A stretch of 64,000 bases of DNA from Oxyruncus cristatus (Eukaryota; Chordata; Aves; Passeriformes; Cotingidae), in assembly GCA_013399855.1 (NCBI GenBank), contig VXAY01002462.1, positions 1,233,259 through 1,297,258 of the forward strand, written 5' to 3'. Made by a program: the position numbers and the translations under genes. A model generated the notes under the pieces. The model had not been told where the DNA came from. It did no database searches and was given only the letters and a program-made list of their open reading frames with translations. This document shows positions 38,662 through 51,890 of this stretch, piece after piece (position 1 is the first letter of the stretch; every line of letters starts with the position of its first letter).

Positions 38662-41600
38662 CTGTTGGAAAAGATAAAAGTATTGAAGTTATGCAAGACA
38701 AAAGTACCGGCTATGAAAAATACACTACGCAAATGAAACAATTCTGCTTTAAAAGATTCAATTCACTGACTACACATTAGATTCTAGCTTGGTTTACTTC
38801 TGTATCTGGGAAAGAGCAGAATAGAAGGGTGCTGTTTAATTGTTCCTGCTGTGTAAATTATCTTGGCTCAGCATCCTTTTTGTAATAACATTCTATTAAT
38901 AAAGATCATATTGGAAACTAAAAATGTTTTGAAGGAAAACCTGTTACATGCTTACACTATCAACTGGAAAAAACTGTAAGAAGTGATGTTATCAAGGGAA
39001 CAGGTTTTTCTTTTCAACCAAGTAAAATGTCTACAGAAGAGATTAGAAAAGGCAGAAATGTAGCACAACAAATAGCTAAAATACTAACAGAACACCAACT
39101 ACAGTTGAATTCTTTAGATACAATTCTTTTCAACAACACTGCAGAAAAAACCAAAGCACAACACTTTCTCCATACAAATGTTTATTTTCATTTAGAAAGG
39201 GAAAACAATCCCAGTAAAAGTTAGGGAAATATAACCATAAATAACCCAACAAATGAAATTGATCTTCAAACAACAACTATGTCTACAAAAGGAGGAAAGA
39301 GAGCGTGTGCATTTTTGTTTTACTAGAAGGAGTCAACAACATGACACAGAAAAACATAGATATTTGATACAGAAACTTATCCTTCAAAACACAGTATTCC
39401 CCAACCATTCAAATCCTACTGCAGGCAGGCAGACTTCTTGCACTGTCTATACTACAGGTAAGCCAGGCTCTGAAGATCGCTTTTTGACATGAAAATCTTA
39501 GTACTAGCATTAGACAAGCAAGCTAAACATCTATTTTCTAGCAGAGCATCAGAACCATTTGAAGTGTTGATATTTTTTAAAAGACCTTATTACTGGCACA
39601 AATTGTATTTCTAAGGAATTTATAAATAACCAACTACCATAATCCAAGAAAAAGTTGCTAAATATCCAGTGCAAGACAGCATAAGAAGGAGGAAAGGGAA
39701 TAAAATAGCCCAAATTGATATCTAAGTATGAAATAAAATATTTTCATGATAACTATCCTTATTGCAAATTCATTACGCATACTGCTTTTTTTTTTCCTAA
39801 ACACTTCCCAGTTAGGACAGACAGACTTTAGGCCAGAGTCATCCTCTTCTTTTCCTATCAAACTATTAATGTCAGACTCCGCAGGAAAATTCTTCAGTCA
39901 CTTTTTTTTTTTTTTAACTTCTGCTTTTACCCCACTCGATTTTATTTTTTTCTGGGTCTTCTTAAGCTCTGGAAAACTAGCGTTATTGAATTACCAGATA
40001 TGGCCTAAGTGGAGAAAGGCATTAGGTTTGTGGGCGTTAGGCTTTAAAAACAAACAAACAAACAAGCAAACACACACACACACAAGAAAAAATCCACACA
40101 CCCACCACAACCCATCCCTTTCATTTCTACATGCTCACAACTTGACTGATCTTTGTACTACAGAAGGAACTGCCTACCAAACATTTTTCTCATTTCAATT
40201 TTTTGTTTAAAGAGTTAACAGTTCCAAAAGTATTTTTTCTGGCAATATACAGAAAGAATAGCATTATAAACTTTGCCAAGTTTTAGACACAGAGTAGTTC
40301 TATTCCAATTTTCACACTTTTTCAATTTTCTAGTAGACAATTTAAACTGGTTTGATGTCTTAATTTCTAACATTTTAATTACTTCATCAAAGAACTTTTC
40401 ATTAAAGCTTTTGCATTTCAACTCTCTCACGTTAGAACTCTACATGCTATGGGCTATAACTCAGTCTCCACAATAACAAGAGCTACTTGCAGGTTTTGAG
40501 AATGGATTGGTACAAACGCACAGATCAAACCTCTCAGAATCTGTATACGAAAAATTGTAAGCTGCTAAAATGCTGCTTTAGACTTACCCTACCTGAACCA
40601 AAGACACAAATTCAGAATGCAGAAGCACATATATTGTCTAACAACCTGAGAGCCTGCTGTGTTTATTAGAACTAAGTGATTCAGAAATAACAGCTGCTGA
40701 TTCTGCATAACTGTCTCGCTATTTGAAGAAATGTGTGTGTTTCCTTGCCACTAACACTAAAACCATTTTTATGAGGTACTCCGGTACTAAGAGATACAGT
40801 ACTTTTTATTTGGAATCACAGCTCTTAGCTATAGCCACAATAAATGCATACAAGATCAAAATGGTATAAGAAGAACAATTACACAGAAGTTGGTGTCGTC
40901 TTCTACTCAGTCATTTGGTCAATAAGACTACAGCCTACTATTCCATGTATGATCTTAATACACCTTATTTAACCAATAGTATATATATGAATTAATAAGT
41001 TACTTAAGTAATCTGTTCAATTACATCTGGACTACTATATTAAAGTTTGATTTACAAGGCTTGGTTTTGACATCAGTTTTAAGAGAATTTAGGATAATAA
41101 AGTATTATATATCCTTAATAATGGAATAAGAAAACATATCTGAAACATAAGGAAGTAGAACAGTGCAGAAATTGAGCCATGAACCTTGGGAAGTACCCTA
41201 AGAAGCCTTGCTAAGCAAAGCCTTATCCCTGAACCAACTGAGTTTTCTTCCTTCCAAACCTTGGAAAAAATAATTGTACATATATTCAGCTCTTGTGTTG
41301 CTCATCTGTTCTCACTAATGTCTCAGCTCATGGCTGCACTGAATTTTTGATACAGACAGAAAATCGTTCACAAATCTTAGAATCACAGAATCATGATGAC
41401 TTGCTGATTTTGTTCTAAAGGAGTCACTGTATGGTCCAGTTAGGGTCTGGGATCATGCAAAGTGCTGTACACAAGGTGCATATAAGACAGTTGTCTTTAA
41501 AGCCAGTAAGCTGCAATGATGCTATGTTAGCAACACTTTGTACATACTCAGCCCATACTTACAGCAGTGACATTGTTTTCTCACATTTTCCTTATCTTTA

Positions 41601-41673
41601 CTCCACATTTATTGAAACATAGTGGCACATTCCTTTTAGGGGTCTGGCTTTACAACAGAAGATAGGTACTTAC
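38662..41673 (-). other. PTPRM: PTPRM intron between MAM and Ig exons
   Basis: This 3.0-kb intron, the shortest here, has the donor gtaagt. It contains a (CAAA)n/(CA)n tract near 40.05 kb and T-rich runs. Several open frames of 60-150 codons occur on the plus strand, but they are low-complexity and resemble no family. Confidence 0.85.
40046..40086. repeat. (CAAA)n then (CA)n microsatellite
   Basis: A compound simple repeat: aaaaacaaacaaacaaacaa, then gcaaacacacacacacacaa. It is uninterrupted except for one G. Confidence 0.9.
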
Positions 41674-41752
41674 TACATGGATGTCCTAAAACTTTCACTT
41701 CATCAATAGCCACGTATCCTGGGTGACCTGAAGTAACCACTTCAAAAACAAC
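41674..41752 (-). CDS. PTPRM: PTPRM exon: C-terminal strand of the MAM domain (probably exon 4)
   Basis: This small 79-nt exon is bounded by the acceptor cttctcag and the donor a|gtaagt. It starts in phase 0 directly after the NFYQ of the previous exon and ends in phase 1. It encodes 26 codons: [18 protein letters not shown] followed by VKVLGHPC. The GYVAIDEV block with a following Cys is the usual closing signature of MAM domains, in which the last Cys forms a disulfide. The trailing A completes a Thr codon with the next exon. It is too short to be noticed as an open frame; it was found by looking for the expected MAM end between the two neighbouring exons. Its match to the family and its consistent phases make it secure. 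Confidence 0.94.
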
Positions 41753-44439
41753 CTGAGAAGCAAAAAGAGAATTTCAGTTAGTAGGTTTGTAACACAAGGA
41801 TTATAAAAACACTCTGTTATATAAAAATACATCAACACTTTTAACGTGTTGAAAACACTCTGAAAACAAAATACAACCATAACACCCTCAAAATGTGTTG
41901 TTTGTATCATTAAAATTAACCAGAACATTCTTCTATGTTTACATTACTTTTGGAGATTTACAAGCGGCATCATATATAGCTCACAGTAGAAATAACCAAA
42001 TCTCCCCAATACCTCGTCTGCCAAAGTAGTTATCTAATAATCACCTTAAGATTGGTATTTTATTTTCAGTTCTCTGTCTTGCAGAATAAACTGCTTTCAT
42101 TTTAAAAATTACAGTTCTGTAGTATACAGAGATTTGCAGAGTATCACACACAAACTTACCTATTTTCAGGAATCTATTTTCCATGCTGTTAATCTTCCAC
42201 CAAATGTAGAGAATTAAGTAAAGCAGATCCATTTGCCACGGTTTGTTTAATGGCTATAAATAGGTCACAAAATAAATGGACCGTTCTTGTCATTTGAATT
42301 AAGTACACTCTAAAGTAAACCTCTCCAAACTTTGGCAGCCTTATTTTTGAACATACCAAGAATGTTTATATGGAATAGAAGAAAATATGCCAGTAATGTT
42401 AGCAGGTACATTTCCAAACCATTGCTCAAGAAGTTCACGCTCATTGCTCAAGGTTGTGATTTTTTTTTTTTTTTTAATACTCCCCTTTTGCTTGGGAAGT
42501 TAACTCTAATTGCCTCTTGCAACTAATCTCAGGAAGCAGACTGAGGAGGACAAAGTTCAGAAACTTTTTCACACATATGCTGTACTTGATCTTGGAGCAG
42601 ATGTAGACACTACGTTCCTTCAGCAGAAAGAGAATGATACAGAATGCAAACATATTACAAGGATAATATACAGCTCCATAACATATCACAATTTCCTGAT
42701 GTTGAATAAACAGTCAGAGAACTGATTCTGATTTTAAAAAAACCCTTGAGGTGAGAAAAATCTTCATGCCCTCTTGGCTCTGCCTTCTCACTTCTTTCTC
42801 ATTGCTTTACCTGTGGACACTGATCCTGTTGTTCTCTCCCACATATAAACTTTTAAAACTGTGTACACTTTTTTTCTCCCAGTCTCCCTGAAGTGAAATT
42901 GCTGTAAATATGGCTTTAACTCCACATGTCAAAAATAATTCTCATTCCAGGTCTGCCTCCTGTACACACAAAAATTTCAACCTACAGCTCCAGTGTTGCC
43001 CATAGATGAATCACACGGCAACAAGAAAAACACAAGATGGCAATGAGCAAAGTCCAAATGCCACCAAACAAATTTTTCAGAAGCAAGTTCTGCCAGAAAA
43101 GGATTGCTCAATCACAAGCCTTAGCCTGTGACCCTCTGAATGCCGGATGGCACTCTACTGGTGTTTAAAGTTGGTATTACCGATCCACAGCAACAGGTTG
43201 AATGGGGTATGGATTTGGCTCCCAGCATTCAGTAGAGCATCCAGAACAAGACTATTCAAAATTTCAAAAGATCTCTTTCCTACAGAGTAAAAGAATCTTC
43301 TGGTGGAACCGGTCTTAAGAACTATCTTGGGAAACAGAAGTTCCTAAGAGGAAAAAAAAGCAGAGACTCATAAAGAATAACTTGAATTCAGAGACCCAAA
43401 ATAACCTTTCCAAACCTGATTATTCTTACCCTTATCTTAACTGTTTTGAAATGAAAATACAGAGAGAGGATGTACACAAAGTAATCCTAAGTTTTGATGG
43501 CAGTGTGAGACACAGAATGCAGCTGCTGTTTTCACTCAGTGAACTTTGAAAAAAGAACAAGCATTTCTACTAACAAGTGTGACAGAGTTGCACGTTCTCC
43601 ATTTGTGTTATGATCTCTGAAAAAAAATAATTATGCTGGTGCCCCTGGAAGAAGGCGGAGAATGCTCTATTTCCAGAAGAGCTACCAAGCCTATTCAAAA
43701 CAGAGAACATCTGAAAGACCATAGGGTATGAGAACCATGGCACAGCTCCAGGAACCTGCACTTAGTGCAGAGATGTTACAACACGGTAGTGAAGAACAGG
43801 GAGCAGACAGACAGGTCTGAGAAATGGTGGAAAAGTTTCCCAGGGAAATACGCTGCCACAAAGAAAGTCCCTGACATAACTGAATCCAGCTGTGAAAGCG
43901 AAGACCTGCCTGTAAAAACAGAGGGCTGGGGACAGTTACTGATTTGTTTTCCGTATTCTCTAGTGGCTTTGAGTTTTCTCTGTTAAGAAGAAAAATACCC
44001 CAACAATTAAATTTCTGGTTTTTATTGAAATAGAACTTTTAAAAAGAAATAAAACCTCTCGTTCTTATGGAACACTCAATTTAGGAAGACCTGTACAAAG
44101 CCATCTGAAAGGCCTACCAGATCCACGATCCCATCACTGCAGGGCAAAGTGGGTCTTTTCAGGTTCTCAACTTTTAGACAAGCTAAGTTCTAAAAAACCC
44201 CATGAGGAACTGGCACATGCACATCTGTGGAGCAGTCAGCCAAACCAGTCTTTTAATTTTCTGCAAAAAATATTACTGCCAGATAACAGGGACTTTACTA
44301 TTATTTTAAAATGCCACGTAATAGTGTCTTTTCTAAAGAACTATATGACTTTCAGCAAGACCAATAACCTGAGCTTTAGGAAAGAAAACATACATAATAC
44401 CTGAGTAGACCTCAAAATGATTTCTGTAATTCCAGTACT

Positions 44440-44755
44440 TAAAAGGGACCTAAAAGAGAGCTGAAGAGGGACTTTTGACAAGGGCATGTAGTGATAGGAC
44501 AAGGTGTGCTGGCTTTAAACTGAAAGAGGATAGATTTAGATTAGATGTAAGGAAGAAACTCTTTAAGGGTGGTGAGGCACTGGAGCAGGTTGCCCAGAGT
44601 TGTGCCCCATCCCTGGAAATGTTCAGGGTCAGGCTGGATGAGGCTTCGAACGACCTGGTTTAATGAAAGGCGCGCCTGCCCATGGCAGGGCGGTTGGAAT
44701 GAGATGATCCTTAAGGTCCCTTCCAACTTATCAGGTCTATCATTCTATGAACATG
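44440..44755 (+). mobile_element. CR1 LINE 3' end
   Basis: The segment shows the standard CR1 ORF2 end: aggacaaggtgtgctggctt, tttagattagatgtaaggaa, gtgaggcactggagcaggtt, gcccagagttgtgcccc and catggcagggcggttggaat, ending in atcattctatga. A short frame encodes LDVRKKLFKGGEALEQVAQS. The copy is 5'-truncated and antisense to PTPRM. Confidence 0.88.
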
Positions 44756-44879
44756 ACAGCTATTCTAACTATAGTAATATAATCCCTGTTCTGTTCTCAG
44801 GCTGTGAAATACTATCAGCTGCTGTATACAAATCCAGTATTTTGTTTTATTTAAATTGATAAATGAAGATTATGGACTC

Positions 44880-44907
44880 AAATATCTCCTTATCTAAGGA
44901 GATATTT
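44880..44907. repeat. Perfect inverted repeat, 13-bp arms
   Basis: The left arm aaatatctcctta (44880-44892) is the exact reverse complement of the right arm taaggagatattt (44895-44907), with a 2-base centre (tc). The site lies about 125 bases beyond a CR1 3' end. Confidence 0.92.
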
Positions 44908-47900
44908 CTCTTTATACACTAAAAAAAGAATTTGATTGTATGCATGACACGTTTCTGAAAGTCCTAGCAAATGTGCTGCACACTGCGAGAGTGTGCTCAG
45001 GAAGGGACCTAGAAACACTTCCAATAGCTCATGTATTCACTGAAAACCTTATATTAGGGATATCAAGACTCTTCACAAATCTGGATCAGTTTTGCTAGTA
45101 ATTCAACCAGAAATGAAACTTAGAAACTTATTTCACATCCAGTTCTCTCCATCATTTCACATTTGAAAAGTAGCTTGCCTGGTCATTTTTACTCGTGCCT
45201 CCAACCTTTGCCTTTTCTCATGGCTGACACAACTCCCGCAGGCAATGTAAAAGGCTCCAGTCAAAATAGAGACAACGCTCCAGCAACGTCAGACTGGGCG
45301 GCCCTTGGATTTTTTGCCTATTATTCCATCACCTTATCAGTCCGGAAACAACTGGTTAAAACACTGAATTCATTTGCTCAGGAAAAACTCTGCTGAACAC
45401 TGCCCTCAAAGCTGTATAACACCATTCTCCCTGTTGCAGGCCTGCCAAACAGGAACCAGGGAAGCAGCTTAGCACTGCACTGTCCCTGATCCTCCCTGCT
45501 TCAGTGAAGAGCAAAATTAGCTTTTCATTCCTGCCATTTCCCCTTGCTACATATGAACAAAGAAAGGAGGTCTGCTCACCAACATAAATGCTTACTGCTG
45601 AAAATGTGCGACTCAAGATAACCCGTCTGCTCCAAAGAACAATAGAAATAAACAGGTTTTGTTGCCACACAACCTCACTCAGTAAATTCCTGCCTTTGTT
45701 GTTGCAAAATTACAACGCTTTTAGTCAAAAGGTGGATTGTACCTAATATAAACACTCTCTACTTCACACGACTTAAAAATAGCACTTTGCAAAAACAAGA
45801 AAGAGAAAGGAGTACTAAGAAAGCTGCTTAACGTCAGGCTGCAATCCTGCCCCGCCGCATCCCCAGCAAGCACACAGCGCTGTACCACACGCTACCCGTA
45901 TCACCACACTTCCTCTCTGCCTGCTCTGCTTTGCTACACAGAGTGCCTTTCTTCAACTGTATTTTACAAGGTGTTGGGAACAGTTTCTCTCCAGAAAACT
46001 GGCATTGACTTGTACCCTGTGGGTTGAGTTCTTCTCCCCTTTCTGACTCATACCTGCTTTATCACCAGGCCATAATCACAGCGGCTGTTTCCTCATCAAA
46101 GCCACGTGAAGGGAGGCTCCTGACCTGGTCCTTCCCAGGCCCCACAAAAGCCCATCACAGCTTATTGACTTGTGCTGCCTAAAATGTGTTCAGGCCTCCC
46201 TGGCTGGGAATTCGCTTCTCGCCGTTTCCCTCCCCACCTCTCACTCCTGCACAACTGGCACTTGGCACTCACATGCGCGCTCAAGCACACCAAACAACAT
46301 TTTGGGGGCTGCTGCCAATCTGACACTACATAGTAATTTCTTATAAGCAAGAAGGACTGAAAATTGAGCTCCTGACATTAAGGCTTATTAAATCTTATTC
46401 TTCTCTTTTTTTTTTTTTTTTAAACCAGTTAATTGTCTTAGTATTTCTCTTCTGAAGGCCAAGAAGCTTTCCTGGTTTAGGAATAACAGACAGGAGAAAA
46501 TAACAGATCCTTGTGTATATGACAAAAAGCACACGCCTGCTGACTCTTGGTAATTTTTAGACTGCTGGGGTTTTTAAATTTAGATATGTGGTTTGCCCTG
46601 GTGCATCTTTCTCAAAATAACTATTCCCAAAGCACCCAAGTCAATGAAGAAGAGCTATTTAAGATGCCTAAGACAGGTTTTTGATTCAAAATGCAATATG
46701 CATTTCAAAGTTTCTCTGGAGTTCAAAGTGCAGTTCAGGAACTGTACGTGTGCAGTTGAATGCAACATACAAAACACATGAGAATGTTAACATGACCTTT
46801 AGTGTACAAGAAGCTTAATTCTCTGTCCTGGGTGATATCTTAAGTACCTTGCACGAGCAAAACTCCAAGCTAAGCATCTACAAAGCAGGTTATGAAACAA
46901 ACAAAAGTTTAAGTCCAGATTTGAAAAGGCAGGTTAGATCTGCTGCTTCTTATTCCCTAAACTCCCAATTTACAGTGTAAAGTGTCAGAATGGTAAAGGG
47001 TAAATCTCATCTCTGTGTGAAGTGAAACCATGTAACTCCTTTGTGTCCTTACTAAAAAAGATTAGGAATTACTGCCAGGCTCTTAGCCCATTTTTTCATT
47101 CCAGCTTCATAGGAATTCATCTTTAAAGATGGTGCAGTGGTATAGACAGTTGCGTTACTCCACTGGAAGTTATTTTTAATCCTTTCAATTCCATCTCTGG
47201 ATTTTAAGTCTGCAGAGTTTGTTGTTTTATTTAATCAAGATTTGTTTCAGTTCACTGCTGCCATGACTGACTCCCAGAGCAAAGTACAAAGCAAATAATT
47301 CAAAATACAAAAACTGATAGGGGGACAGTGTGTAGCTTGCAACAGTGCCATGCTAAATTGCTTGCTTGTGGGGTTAGAAGCAGGCAACACAAAGCCACTC
47401 ACCAGACTCAACCCAGTAGCATTTGGCATATTGTAATGTTACAAAATGGCAATACTTCAAAAACATAAAAATGTATTTTAAATACTACTAATTGGTCTGA
47501 GAATCATTAAGTACCCCAGGGAAAAATAAAAAAATAATTACTCCTTCACCCCAAACACACAAAACAAGAAAACAACTCTGAAATCAACAGATTTTAGTCC
47601 TCCTGCTAAAAAATCCAAATGAGAACAAGAAATCAAAACCTAGAAGAAAATAAAAACATACACCAAAAAACACTCAAACCATCCCACCCTCTCCTGACTA
47701 GAGCAGCTGCCTTTCCAGGACTTACTTGTCAAAGTATAATTTTATAGCCTCTCAGCCTGCTGAGAATAACTCCCCCAAAATGTAAAAGCAATCTCACAGC
47801 TAACCATAGAAATCTACGTAACATTTAGTTCTCTTTTTCTGTATACATTCTAATTCTATTCAAGTAAGGAGGAGGGTGAAGGTCTTAGCAATTATGTGAA

Positions 47901-50131
47901 ACCTTGTTTTGTTTGCAGGCTGTCTCTAAAGGCATTATATACTCCATGATCCTATTGCTTAAGATGCACCAAGCAGACAATAGCTCAGTAAAGCAAACAA
48001 TTTCTCCCATGACCAATGATGAAAAGAGGAAGGCAATGCTCCCTCAGGGGAGCACTCCTAAAGCGATTTTATAATACAAAAATAAGAATAGTTCCTGTAG
48101 AAATATACCAGCTTTGAAACAAATAGCTCAGAGACCAGGAGGCACAGCAGAAAAGCACAAGCTGTGCTGATTATCTTTGACCCTCAGAAGGTGGTTGGAA
48201 GCTTAAATCCATGTTACTGCAACTATTATACTGTAATCACTAACTTGACTGCAATGCAGACACACCCTAAAGTCAACGGCAGATGTTAAGCAGTGGTACT
48301 TAGAAGACCATTAATTATGGAATTAAATATATCCTTAATCATCAGAATACTTGAAAATTTAAGTTTAAATAATCACTAAGTAAACTACAATTATTGTTGT
48401 TACATGCAGGTTATAATTGTGATTTATGTATGTAATACAGCTTTCACATGGGGTGAAACATACACAAATAACTACCTAGTAAAAAGAAAGTGGTACATTA
48501 AAAGAAATTAATTACTTTGTTCAGAGAGTGTACTTCTGAAAAGTCGATTCTAAACGTAAACCCAACCTGAAAGGTATTAACAAGCTTGGACAACTAGTGA
48601 TACAATAATAAAGTACTGTTAATTATTAAATCTTCTGAATGCTTTCCATGTATGCGTTCATAATACATGGTTTAAACAAAAAAATCTTTATTAGTTGGAT
48701 TAAAACTCACTCCATACTACATAATCTGATTTGTAGTCAGCTACCTTTAGTGGGAGTTATTTTGCCTATGTTTTTCATGAATCAACAGCAAAACAGACAC
48801 ATCACACTGTGTTTTTAAAAAACCTGAATTGTACAAATAACTCTAAAATGTTATAATATATAATTTGTCCTCAGAGTTCTGTAGTACATTTTGGTTTAAT
48901 TTGCAGCTAGACATCTTGTATGTGTTCCAATAAAGGAATGGAATTATAAGGCATTCACAGACATGCAGATGGATACATGGATTATGTGATTTAAAACACA
49001 ACAAAGAACGATTACATTGCTTTGTCCCTTCATCTACTAATGCCATGTCTTCTCTTGAAGATTACTCATCACGAACTTACCACCCTTCATATACAAGAAG
49101 CTAAAAGGCACTCATCACTCCTTAAAAATCTTCATAGTGGACTCCTCTTAGTTTTGTTCAATAAGGTCAGACAACCTCTGAAAATCACTGGGAGGAAGTC
49201 TTGCACATTTTGGAGGTTTCATATGGAATACATGGATTTGTGCCAAAAGAGGTTGGGAGTTTAGGAATCAAATGAATAGCAGCTTAGGAAACAGACTGGG
49301 TACTGTACACCTGTCAGATGGATCCTCTGCCTTCCCTCACCATTCATGCAGTCATCTGAGCTGTCACCTAACTTGGAGGCACACTTTCACAAGACCCACA
49401 TATACCCTTCCCCTCTTCCTGCCCTTCTCCCAGCTGCCTGCAGCTACCGTCCTGCCTCCCCCAACACCTGACTCTGTGAAGAAGAAAAAGCATGAAAACG
49501 GAGGAAAAGAGTTCAGAAACAATGAAAAATTGCAAGTGTCAGCAGGCGAGCGAGGAAATGGCATCACAGATTTCTGAGAGGATGCAGGCAACCAAAATGG
49601 AGAAAATTGACCACAAGCTGTCAAAATGGTGACAGCGCTTCCTCAAGAATAAATTAGCTTCTCTACAATAAAACCTGTGAAGTTACAGTATTTAACACTG
49701 ATTCCTTGCACCACCACGGATATTAACATAGCATAGGATGCTTTGGCACATCAGCTAAACTGCAGTACCTCACCAGGCATTATTTCAGACTAGATGCAGC
49801 TTATGCAAAGAAAACGATTTACTGTACTCCTCAGTGAAAGAAGGATTATGAAAGAATTTCTACATTTCCAGAGGCAAAGAGAGCACGTGGAATCCATGAC
49901 AGACAGGCTCAGGCACCTATTTTACGTATCAGATGATGCATGCTGATTTGGCAAACTGCAGTACCCCATCCAAGCATATAAGGGTTCACCTATGAATAAG
50001 GGCGAACAGTCCAGATGGCAGGTTTCAAGGAGAAAGAGGACAAGAAAGGTTATCTTTCTATTTTTGTGGCCAAATGCCCATATTACTCAGACATCTGATA
50101 GACGTATCACACTGTTAGAAATCTGACACAG

Positions 50132-50183
50132 ATTATTACTAATAACATTAGTAATATTAATTATTACTAATAACATTAGTAAT
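50132..50183. repeat. Palindromic AT-rich tandem repeat, two units of 28 bp
   Basis: The unit attattactaataacattag plus taat is present at 50132-50155 and 50160-50183, giving a period of 28. Within each unit attactaat and attagtaat are reverse complements around a 3-base centre. Confidence 0.9.
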
Positions 50184-50351
50184 AACATTTGAAACTGTCA
50201 GAGCTTGCATGTATTTTTATGAATATGTTAATTTACCTTAAAATTAATAGTCAGAGTCAAGGCTGCTTCTGTTGAAGTTCCCCTGTCCACATTAGCCTTT
50301 TGGTTCAGAGCTACCGTGAGGCTTCGAAGCAAAACCCTATTCTTTACTGAC

Positions 50352-50487
50352 TGATGATCATGGAGTATCTCGAGTTGGAAAGGACATTTAAAGATCATCT
50401 ATTCCAACTCCCTGCTCCTCACAGCACTATCTAAAACCAAACCATATGACTAAGAGCATCATCTAAACACTCCTCAAACTCTGACAG
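50352..50487 (-). mobile_element. CR1 LINE 3' fragment
   Basis: The plus strand reads gatcatggagtatctcgagt, ttggaaaggacatttaaaga and tcatctattccaactccctg, then a continuation like that of a CR1 3' region read on the minus strand (catctaaacactcctcaaac). It is diverged. Confidence 0.7.
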
Positions 50488-51890
50488 ACAACAAAATTTC
50501 AGCCTGAGAAATGTAAAGGTATGGCTAAACCATGCTTGGACTCTGTCATCTGGGTCGGTAAGTATTGCATCCACTGACAGGCATCCCAAGTTCCAAGAGT
50601 AATATGGTCCTGGCAGTCCAAATTCATCTTTTGGACCAGAACTTTCTGTTTCATTCTGGGTGAAACAATCACAGAGTTAAAAACTCCATGAAGCCCTTCA
50701 GTTGTTTTTTTTTTTCCTTAGAAGAAAAAGGGTTCAAAAGGAATGGGTTCGGTTCACTTGAGACACATCCTCACGTATCAGTTGCTGCAGCTACAGAAAG
50801 AAGTCCACTATAACCTCCTATAGTACCTCACAGTGGACACTGACAGACTCATCATGAGAAACCTCGTCACCTGGAACCGCACATGCAGGAACAGAAACAA
50901 GACTCTGCCACACATGACACCGATAATCGGGGCATTGATGTAGGAACTAAGATGTCCCCACCCCCGAACAACATGGTGGAAGAGCAACATTGTACTTCCT
51001 CGGGAGGTCTACAGTCAAAGAACCCCCATCTTTGGGACAGCTTTTCTTCAGAAAGCTTCACACCATAAGTATGGTAACAGTGTTCAGTACAGGGGACCAA
51101 ATAAATTCCAAACAAAACTTTCCAAACTGCAAGTGAAGATGGAGGAGCCCCAATAACACCTGTGTTTTACTGGTCTGCTTTTATTACACCACATTACTTG
51201 TTTGTGCAGACACAGACTATACTTTCATGGGAAGAAGGAGAAAAAACTGTTGAACTACTACACAACAGTAAATTACAGTATAATCTGTAAACCTTCCTAC
51301 AGAAAAGCAGCACCCTAAGGAACTGTTAAGTGAAATTCTCCCTAAATCTCTAGGATGCAATCAGAACTTCATGCCTATGACAGCTACTATTATATTTATG
51401 TTTACTACTGGACAGAACAAATGTATATTACATTCAGAGTAAAGACTTAAACTGAGGATTCAAAGGATTCTGCTGGTTTTAAAGAAACAGGTATTGCTGA
51501 TCTAAATCAAACTTGAAGATTCTACTGTAATAAAATTTATTAGTTCAATTCCAGCATCCCTAATGAACTGAAAGAATGAGTGAATTTATTACATAAAAAC
51601 AGAGGTAATTGACTGAAATCAATGGTAAAATATCAAAATTGTTTCAACATAATTAGTTCATCCACATTTAAAGCATGTGTGTGTGCATGCATTTCATACA
51701 CATCTATAAATAAACATATAAACACAGCCATATGTATGTAAAAACAAATATTTAGCATCATGTACAAAAAAGTAATTATGATAAATATCACCCAGACATA
51801 CTGAAAGGTATTTTGATTTAAAGTCAAAATTATTATTAAGGACCAGGTGACTATTATGAGAAACAAAATTGCATAAAAAGTAAAACATAC

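Larger units (their letters stand above)
41753..51890 (-). other. PTPRM: PTPRM intron within the MAM domain
   Basis: This 10.1-kb intron has the donor gtatgt (51890). It contains a CR1 3' end near 44.44-44.75 kb, a perfect inverted repeat at 44880-44907, a CR1 fragment near 50.35-50.49 kb and a palindromic tandem near 50.13-50.18 kb. Around 45.2-46.3 kb the base composition looks richer in G and C than in its surroundings, without a recognisable gene. Confidence 0.85.

Noticed and set aside
39746..40210. 154-codon plus-strand open frame
   Set aside because: It is built from poly-T and (CAAA)n/(CA)n simple repeats, giving runs of Phe, Thr, His and Lys-Gln-Thr-Asn. It is not a gene.
41380..41402. 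Possible CR1 tail (agaatcacagaatcatgatg)
   Set aside because: Only about 20 bases match and the flanking sequence does not continue as CR1; too short to support.
45356..45670. 104-codon minus-strand open frame
   Set aside because: It contains a few Cys and hydrophobic residues but no family signature, no splice context in PTPRM phase, and no repeat match.
51633..51890. Open frame continuing past the MAM exon
   Set aside because: The frame reads through the GT donor at 51890 into intron. The tail is hydrophobic and AT-derived, and the true MAM continuation is the exon at 41674-41752.
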